Origin: Sulfurovum sp. | GTDB taxonomy: Bacteria > Campylobacterota > Campylobacteria > Campylobacterales > Sulfurovaceae | Assembly (NCBI GenBank): GCA_026985755.1 | Contig: JALSPX010000144.1 | Span: 1-11,581 of the forward strand | DNA length: 11,581 bases | Direction of reading: 5' to 3' | Part shown: positions 7,501 through 11,581 of the stretch, in pieces | How the letters are laid out: the number at the start of each line of letters is the position of its first letter | Numbering within the stretch: position 1 is the stretch's first letter | Made by a program: the position numbers and the translations under genes | Notes under the pieces: generated by a model | What the model was told of the DNA's origin: nothing | Seen by the model: only the letters and a program-made list of their open reading frames with translations | Databases searched by the model: none

Positions 7501-7644
7501 ATATTCAAACCATTGTGCTTTGTAGATAAGTGCACGCGCTGTTTGTGTACCAAAATCATTTTCTATAAATGTACCTGCACCCGCAATTAGAGCAAATAAA
7601 AATAGCATAAGCACAGCCATTTTCATAGAGAAAATATACTTCAT
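4543..7644 (-). CDS. ccsBA: fused cytochrome c synthase/heme exporter CcsBA (system II)
   Basis: 1033 residues. The N-terminal half is CcsB/ResB: three helices in residues 8-92, a large periplasmic domain, and the hallmark NYRLFQSSYDPDEKGT (398-413) before a helix at 425-441. The C-terminal half is CcsA: helices from about 735 onward, the WWD heme-handling motif (WGRYWGWD, ending at 941), and LHSYAAGD near the end. His77, His861, His959 and His998 line up in spacing with the four heme-ligand histidines known from Helicobacter hepaticus CcsBA (two transmembrane, two periplasmic). The protein is predicted to export reduced heme and attach it to CXXCH motifs of periplasmic c-type cytochromes. 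A hydrophobic segment at 461-482 ending VHAAAP resembles a signal peptide at the joint between the halves, and a periplasmic domain (490-730) with QDHQGRMKPMD follows it. AAGGA (7651-7655) precedes the ATG. Paralogues specialised for unusual heme motifs exist in this phylum; this copy's specificity cannot be read from sequence. Confidence 0.93.
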   Translation of the reverse strand: MKYIFSMKMAVLMLFLFALIAGAGTFIENDFGTQTARALIYKAQWFEYFLAYFTAIVVYNIFKYKTYKSKPSVFLFHFSFLIIAIGALITRYVGYEGIMHIREGQSVNKMVSDAKIMEIFASNGKDKASLEKVLYFSSMTGNSLHESLKVGDKTVHVELLKYLPTAEYEVIPDPKGKTILELKVSAGGQGKMYYFTKGETKDFGSFYISYNSKESHNNKPIFKITGEANALKVDFPFTMKTLNMDTKNAGEMQGGVNDLHTRTLYRFGSNAVVLKSVNEKAKLKVVSHFIKVKPNMSEYIKLKVSVGDKSKVIVATPYKGKVGEVKKLELDGIKIEMRIGAKIIDLPFSIKLLDFELERYPGSMTPASYSSKVVLIDKEANLTMPYHIYMNHILDYKNYRLFQSSYDPDEKGTILSVNHDPGTLPTYIGYILMTLGMLWSLITPKGRFRKLLKGARKLQTTTAAVALMALLALNPQSVHAAAPKVDDATLKTMQSYDLQHARNFGKLAVQDHQGRMKPMDTIAHDVVSKITSRTSLYNLEPTQMFLGMIIQPELYQNVPMISLGRKTYKKTAKILGLPEDTKFVKFSSFFNKADNTYKIFDLVTEASRKKPLEKTTFDKELLKIDERVNVAFMVYQGSLMRIYPKPNDKNNKWVSPMDAIKTFTPEHVQEVKMSISAYFQMVSQALKTGKWEHADLALKGIEMYQKKYGAAVMPSKSHIDMEIKYNKLGLFSKLVPLYLLLGIVLLIFSFIHVLKPNFPMKWIMRISWSIFLIGFALHIIGLGIRWYIAGHAPWSNAYESIVFIAATTVLAGILLARNSPFALAGAAILAGITMGVAHMNFINPEITNLVPVLKSYWLMIHVSMMISGDGFFGLGSILALLVLILYILRGKNGNENIDRSIKELTNLSEMSLIIGIFLFTVANFLGGVWANESWGRYWGWDSKETWAAVSILIYAVVLHLRFIPSLKSNFIFNVAATWAYSAVLMTYFGVNYYLSGLHSYAAGDPVPIPMWVYYSVAGLFVLTLLAARNRRLS

Positions 7645-7663
7645 GTAGAATCCTTGATAGTTA

Positions 7664-7706
7664 ATTATAAGGGATTATATAGTGATATTTGTTAACTTAT
7701 TGTTAA
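7664..7706 (-). promoter_or_regulatory. ccsBA promoter region with Crp/Fnr-type dyad
   Basis: Two minus-strand TATAAT boxes lie at 7674-7679 and 7664-7669, neither with a good -35. Upstream is a perfect dyad, TTAAC-TTATT-GTTAA on the plus strand (7692-7706, centre 7699). With the proximal box, initiation near 7657 puts the dyad centre at about -42, the usual place for class II activation by Crp/Fnr-family proteins. With the distal box it sits near -32, which would suit repression. The dyad and boxes are seen directly; the regulator is inferred. Confidence 0.5.
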
Positions 7707-7747
7707 TTTAAGATAATATCTCTCTGAATAAGTTATTAGAGGTGCCC

Positions 7748-8443
7748 TTATGATAATTCTATAATTAATCTGAACCCTATAAAATAATTTTTCCCACCAG
7801 AACCCAAATTGATACGAGAAGTGCAAGAGCATTTATCGGCATCTGTATTGTATGAGCCACCGCGAAGTACCCTTCCTTTTTCACTGGCTACACCATAGGC
7901 TGAGCCATCACGAGGTGTGTTGCTATAATCCTCTGCATATCTATCCAGACACCACTCCCATACATTTCCATGCATGTCATACAGTCCCCATGCATTAGGT
8001 TTTTTAGTACCCACATCATGCGTCACTTTCCCCGCATTGTCAGCATACCATGCATACGCTCCAAGCAAACTTTCATCATCACCAAAGCAGTACTTCCCTT
8101 TGGAGCCAGCACGACAGGCATACTCCCACTCTGCCTCAGTGGGAAGTCTATACTTTTTCCCCTCACGTTTACTTTTCCACTGTGCATAGGCAACAGCATC
8201 TGTCCATTTCACACGACGCACAGGCACATCAAAGCCCAAATGCTCATGACGCTCTTCAGGTACTATTGCCCCTGTAGCCTGAGCATATAGCATATAATCC
8301 TCTACTGTCACCAAGTACTTAGACATCGCTATATCATAATCTATAGTCACTTGATGACGTGGTTTTTCTCTGTGTTTTGCGTTTTCATCGTCTGTTCCCA
8401 TGAAGAAGGTTCCTCTTGGGAGTTTTATAAAGTTATCTTCCAT
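7748..8443 (-). CDS. SUMF1/formylglycine-generating-enzyme-fold protein
   Basis: 231 residues with the recognisable series of the FGE-sulfatase (SUMF1) domain: FIKLPRGTFFMGTDDENAKH at the N-terminus (5-24), RLPTEAEWEYACRAG (99-113), GLYDMHGNVWEWC (153-165), RVLRGGSY (191-198) and a terminal GFRLI (223-227). No signal peptide or membrane segment is present, so it is probably cytoplasmic. True formylglycine-generating enzymes have two copper-binding cysteines spaced C-x4-C after the GGS motif; here only C205 and C207 (KCSCTSR) are found, so classical sulfatase activation is doubtful, and no sulfatase gene is nearby. The fold is also used for other oxidative or ligand-binding roles (EgtB-like, PvdO-like), so the function is open. 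Its ATG overlaps the polA stop by one base (TAATG), indicating co-transcription and coupled translation with polA; only a weak GGTGA precedes the start. Confidence 0.85.
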   Translation of the reverse strand: MEDNFIKLPRGTFFMGTDDENAKHREKPRHQVTIDYDIAMSKYLVTVEDYMLYAQATGAIVPEERHEHLGFDVPVRRVKWTDAVAYAQWKSKREGKKYRLPTEAEWEYACRAGSKGKYCFGDDESLLGAYAWYADNAGKVTHDVGTKKPNAWGLYDMHGNVWEWCLDRYAEDYSNTPRDGSAYGVASEKGRVLRGGSYNTDADKCSCTSRINLGSGGKNYFIGFRLIIELS

Positions 8444-11133
8444 TACTTCAACTCACCCCAACTATCCCCAACACTCACAGAACACTCTAAAGGTACATCA
8501 AGCTCCAAGACATTTTCCATCGTATGCACAAAACGTTTGCTAATCTCCTCTACTTTCTCCTCTTTGACTTCAAAGATGAGTTCATCGTGGATTTGTAGGA
8601 GCATAAAGGCATCGAGCTCTTCTTCTCGTATCATAGAGTCTATTTGATTCATGGAGAGCTTTATGAGATCGGCTGCACTTCCTTGAAAGACGGTATTAAC
8701 CGACTCACGTAAGAAAGCTGCTTTTTGCATGCCATTGGCAGACTCATAGTCAAAAATACGCCTACGTTTTAAAATAGTCTCTACATAGCCATCTATCTTC
8801 ACACGCTCTTGTATGCCTTCTAAGAAGTTTTTGACTGTAGGGAATGATGCAAAGTAGTTGGTAATAATCTCTTTGGCTTCAGAATTGCTAATGCCTAACT
8901 CTTCAGAAAGCTTTTTAGGTCCCATACCATAGAGGAGTCCAAAGTTTACAGACTTGGCAAAGTTTCGCTTCTCTTTGGCTTTTTCTTCTCCAAAGAGTAT
9001 GGTAGAGGTAGCAAGGTGAATGTCTACTCCGTTTTTAAAAGCTTCTAAAAGTGCTGCATCATGTGAGAAGTGTGCCAAAAGTCTTAATTCTATTTGAGAG
9101 TAGTCAATGGAGACCAGTTTATATCCCTCTTTTGCTACAAAAGCCTCACGTACAGAACGCCCCAGTGTAGAGCGTACAGGAATATTTTGCAAGTTGGGAT
9201 CCCGTGAACTCAGACGGCCTGTGGCAGTGCCTGTTTGACTAAAACTTGTATAGATACGAGAGTGTGCATCTACTTCTACCAACTTCAAAAGAGGTGTTAC
9301 ATACGTTGAAAGTATCTTCTGATACTCACGATATTCAAGAATTTTAGGGACAATTTCATGTTCATCTCTAAGCGATGTAAGGACTGCTTCGTTGGTACTA
9401 TACCCTGTTTTTGTTTTTTTACCACCCTTAAGTCCTAAAGTTTGAAAAAGGATAACACCCAATTGTTGCGTAGACTTAATATTAAATTCCGACCCTGCAA
9501 GTGCATAGATTTCTTCAGTTAAGCGATGTAAATCTTCAGTGAGTCTCTTTTGTAAAGTAATGAGTTTATTGGGATCTACCTTTATTCCCAAACGTTCCAT
9601 ACGCATCAGTACTGTCATAAAAGGATACTCGACATCTTTTGCCTCTTTGAGTAGATGTGTTAACGAAGAGAGTTCCATCTTTTTCTTGATAGCCCCATAA
9701 AGTAAAAAAGTCATCCATGCATCTTCTGCAGCATAAAATGTCGCGTCACTTATGGCAACCGCAGAGAAGTCTTCACCTTTTTTCACCATCTCTTTAAATG
9801 GTTTCATTTCGTACTTGAAATACTGTTTCGCAAGCGTATCAAGTCCTATTTTACTTCCAGGGTTGGAGAGCCATGCCATAATCATCGTATCGGCATAAGG
9901 GATGACGGGCTCCATGTTGTACTGGTTATAAAGTAATGAAAAATCAAATTTTAGGTTTTGCCCTACAACATTAAAAGTCATAAGTTTTTTAAGAGCTGCT
10001 ATTGCATCTTTTAAACTTACTTGGTCTTCAACACCTAAATAACTATGCCCAACTGGCACATAATACGCTTTGTCTCTTTCTATACAAAAAGAGAACCCTA
10101 CCATTTTGGCTACTTTTGTGTCTAGCCCTGTGGTTTCCGTATCAAAAGCAACGATGGTATCTTTGTCTAGGCCTTCAAGTACTTCATCGAGTTTTTCTTT
10201 GCTATCTAAAGTTATTGCTTCGAAAGTCAATGCAGGTTTACTCGGTGCGACATATTCACGTTCACAATCAGCTTCCATACCTACCTTTGCTTTGCGTATG
10301 GCCTGTTTCATCTCGTACTGTTCAAATTCTTCCAATAGGCACGAGAGGTAGTTTTTATCTTCAAAGACAAAAGACTCTACATCCATATCAGCAAACACAT
10401 CATCGCTCATACGTACCAAATCACGAGATAAAAATGCCATCTCTTTACCTTCTAGAAGAAGTTTTTGTATACGTGGGGTACCTGCATTCTCTATGTCATC
10501 GTAAATAGCTTCAAGTGTATGATATTTGTTAATCAATTTTGCAGCCCCAACCTTACCTATACCTTTTACGCCTGGGACATTGTCTGAGCTGTCTCCCAGC
10601 AAGGCTTGAAAGTTGATGAAATCTTTAGGGTGCACACCAAATTTGGCGATACACGCTTCTTCATCAACCTCTTGACGCTTCACCGCATCATACATCACTA
10701 CTTCACCATCATCGATGAGTTGATATAAATCTTTATCGTGTGAAACAATACGTACTTTAAGCCCTTTAGCTCTAGCAAATTTTGTCACAGTCGCGATTAC
10801 ATCATCCGCTTCATACCCTTCTCTCATCAAGTTAGGAAAGCCCATTTGTTCTATCCACTCTATGGCAATAGGCAGTTGCTTTTTTAAGTCTTCTGGGGCT
10901 TCGTCACGGTTGTCTTTATAGGCAGGGAACATCTCATTACGAAAGGTTTTGCCTTTGGCATCGAGTGCAAATACCAAATAGTCTGTACTATGGTCGCGAT
11001 GTAACGAATCCACGAGATTTGCAAAGCCTGTCAGCAAACCAGTAGGAAATCCATCTGAATTACGTAAAGGTGGTAGTGCAAAATAAGAGCGAAAGAAGAA
11101 ACCAAAGGTGTCAATAATCGTGATTGTTTTCAA
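8443..11133 (-). CDS. polA: DNA polymerase I
   Basis: 896 residues, full length for the family. Residues 1-285 are the 5'-3' exonuclease (FEN) domain, with YEADDVIAT (107-115), SHDKDLYQL (131-139) and GDSSDNVPGVKGIGKVGA (180-197). Residues 300-490 are the 3'-5' exonuclease domain, and its catalytic residues look intact: AFDTETTGL (Asp331, Glu333), NLKFDF (Asp397) and YAAED (Asp471), so this enzyme should proofread. The polymerase domain has motif A DYSQIELR (677-684), the O-helix pattern R723/K727/F731/Y735-G and motif C QIHDEL (847-852). Phe731 is the residue type linked to discrimination against dideoxynucleotides. The role is gap filling in repair and removal of Okazaki primers. The start is TTG at 11131-11133 with AGGA (11141-11144) seven bases upstream; no better start is in frame, and MKTITIIDTFGFFFRSYFAL is a normal PolA beginning. 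The SUMF1-fold gene follows directly. Confidence 0.97.
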   Translation of the reverse strand: MKTITIIDTFGFFFRSYFALPPLRNSDGFPTGLLTGFANLVDSLHRDHSTDYLVFALDAKGKTFRNEMFPAYKDNRDEAPEDLKKQLPIAIEWIEQMGFPNLMREGYEADDVIATVTKFARAKGLKVRIVSHDKDLYQLIDDGEVVMYDAVKRQEVDEEACIAKFGVHPKDFINFQALLGDSSDNVPGVKGIGKVGAAKLINKYHTLEAIYDDIENAGTPRIQKLLLEGKEMAFLSRDLVRMSDDVFADMDVESFVFEDKNYLSCLLEEFEQYEMKQAIRKAKVGMEADCEREYVAPSKPALTFEAITLDSKEKLDEVLEGLDKDTIVAFDTETTGLDTKVAKMVGFSFCIERDKAYYVPVGHSYLGVEDQVSLKDAIAALKKLMTFNVVGQNLKFDFSLLYNQYNMEPVIPYADTMIMAWLSNPGSKIGLDTLAKQYFKYEMKPFKEMVKKGEDFSAVAISDATFYAAEDAWMTFLLYGAIKKKMELSSLTHLLKEAKDVEYPFMTVLMRMERLGIKVDPNKLITLQKRLTEDLHRLTEEIYALAGSEFNIKSTQQLGVILFQTLGLKGGKKTKTGYSTNEAVLTSLRDEHEIVPKILEYREYQKILSTYVTPLLKLVEVDAHSRIYTSFSQTGTATGRLSSRDPNLQNIPVRSTLGRSVREAFVAKEGYKLVSIDYSQIELRLLAHFSHDAALLEAFKNGVDIHLATSTILFGEEKAKEKRNFAKSVNFGLLYGMGPKKLSEELGISNSEAKEIITNYFASFPTVKNFLEGIQERVKIDGYVETILKRRRIFDYESANGMQKAAFLRESVNTVFQGSAADLIKLSMNQIDSMIREEELDAFMLLQIHDELIFEVKEEKVEEISKRFVHTMENVLELDVPLECSVSVGDSWGELK

Positions 11134-11140
11134 ATAAAAA

Positions 11141-11144
11141 TCCT
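11141..11144 (-). promoter_or_regulatory. Shine-Dalgarno site supporting the polA TTG start
   Basis: Minus-strand AGGA lies seven bases before the TTG codon at 11131-11133. The region just upstream has no in-frame ATG, so the rare TTG initiator is the best supported start. Confidence 0.55.
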
Positions 11145-11184
11145 GATTTTTTGTATATTTTAACTAAATAAGCGTTAGAGCTGT

Positions 11185-11190
11185 ACTATA
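11185..11190 (-). promoter_or_regulatory. weak candidate -10 box for polA
   Basis: Minus-strand TATAGT would start transcription near 11178, about 45 bases before the TTG codon. There is no convincing -35, and TATACT at 11226-11231 is an alternative. The call rests on position and -10 similarity only. Confidence 0.3.
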
Positions 11191-11227
11191 ATCACATTCA
11201 TATTATGTAATGTTGACAAAAAAAGAG

Positions 11228-11233
11228 TATAAT
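11228..11233 (+). promoter_or_regulatory. candidate -10 box for the membrane protein gene at 11273
   Basis: TATAAT on the plus strand would give a start near 11240 and a leader of about 33 bases carrying AGGA at 11258-11261. No matching -35 lies 16-18 bases upstream; the nearby TTGACA at 11213-11218 is only nine bases away. Conserved -35 elements are often missing in Campylobacterota housekeeping promoters. Confidence 0.4.
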
Positions 11234-11272
11234 AATTGATTAATTTAATAAAATATTAGGAAAAAGATAACC

Positions 11273-11581
11273 GTGCAACCCAATAAATTTGAAAATACTC
11301 ATGTAACATATGTACCCAAAAAGAAGCCTATACGCAATAAAAGTGATAAATTTTCACAACAAAATATCACCTTTGATGATACACCCTTGTTTTTCCCTGC
11401 AGGCATGGAAAAGTTTTTTTTATTACTCTATTTTATTTTACTACCATACATCGCAGGATTACTCTTTCTTTTTTTCTATGTAGGTAAAGGGAAAGTAGAC
11501 CTTTTCTTATCTCTTAATGAAGATGCATCTTTTATGTTGACTTGGGCAGTAGGCTATGAAATTATTGCTGTACTTATATTG
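11273..11581 (+). CDS. hypothetical membrane protein (3' partial)
   Basis: The frame opens with GTG at 11273 and stays open for 103 codons to the window end. The first 45 or so residues are polar and lysine-rich (NKFENTHVTYVPKKKPIRNK near the start), suggesting a cytoplasmic segment. They are followed by a hydrophobic helix (about 48-69: FFLLLYFILLPYIAGLLFLF) and the beginning of a second (from about 86: MLTWAVGYEIIAVLIL). AGGA at 11258-11261 is eleven bases from the GTG, slightly long, so the start is not certain. I do not recognise the family. It is divergent from polA and shares its 139-base upstream region. Confidence 0.65.
   Translation, partial: MQPNKFENTHVTYVPKKKPIRNKSDKFSQQNITFDDTPLFFPAGMEKFFLLLYFILLPYIAGLLFLFFYVGKGKVDLFLSLNEDASFMLTWAVGYEIIAVLIL

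Noticed and set aside
7707..7747. Possible terminator after the SUMF1-fold gene
   Set aside because: Only very short AT-rich palindromes (for example AATAAGTTATT and AGATAATATCT) are present, without GC pairs or a T tract.
7970..8290. Several plus-strand open frames across the SUMF1-fold gene
   Set aside because: They are shadows of a well-supported minus-strand gene with recognisable domain motifs, and their products match nothing known.
10002..10508. Plus-strand open frame of 168 codons inside polA
   Set aside because: It lies opposite the exonuclease domains of polA, has low-complexity Leu-rich composition and no ribosome binding context.
11213..11233. TTGACA followed by TATAAT, like a strong sigma70 promoter
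   Set aside because: The two hexamers are only nine bases apart instead of 16-18, so they cannot act together. Only the TATAAT was kept as a candidate -10.

Overview
The window looks like chromosome from a Campylobacterota (epsilonproteobacterial) organism, probably a Sulfurovum/Sulfurimonas-type autotroph. The basis is AT-rich DNA with TATAAT-type -10 boxes, a large fused CcsBA system II cytochrome c synthase as in Helicobacter and Wolinella, and an NspC-type polyamine decarboxylase. The genus is an inference; no rRNA is present to settle it.

Left part (1-4051, all + strand): five tightly packed genes that look like one operon already running at the window edge. They are (i) a DUF4178 protein with membrane segments and an Asp/Trp/Tyr-rich tail, 5' end outside the window; (ii) a 57-residue secreted Gly/Ser-rich peptide; (iii) a 65-residue two-helix DUF350 membrane protein; (iv) a polytopic membrane protein carrying a spermidine-synthase (SpeE-like) domain; and (v) a divergent carboxynorspermidine decarboxylase (NspC-like). 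Junctions are overlapping or nearly so (TAATG at 1099-1103, 1-base gap at 1494, 8-base overlap at 3014-3021). DUF350, DUF4178 and membrane SpeE genes are known to travel together, but their joint function is poorly defined. Having an NspC-like decarboxylase directly coupled to the transferase, with no SAM decarboxylase in view, is the most interesting feature of the window.

Middle part (4053-7644, - strand): mscL, a mechanosensitive channel with a C-terminal four-Cys zinc-ribbon-like tail, ends one base from the nspC-like stop codon. Next to it is ccsBA, a 1033-residue fused heme exporter/cytochrome c synthase. Each has its own recognisable -10 region. The ccsBA upstream region carries a perfect TTAAC-N5-GTTAA dyad like a Crp/Fnr-family operator.

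Right part (7748-11581): polA (full-length DNA polymerase I, TTG start, all three domains apparently active) and a SUMF1/formylglycine-generating-enzyme-fold protein form a - strand pair joined by a TAATG overlap. Divergent from polA, a + strand membrane protein of unknown function begins with GTG at 11273 and runs off the window. No tRNA, rRNA, CRISPR array, insertion sequence or prophage signal was seen.
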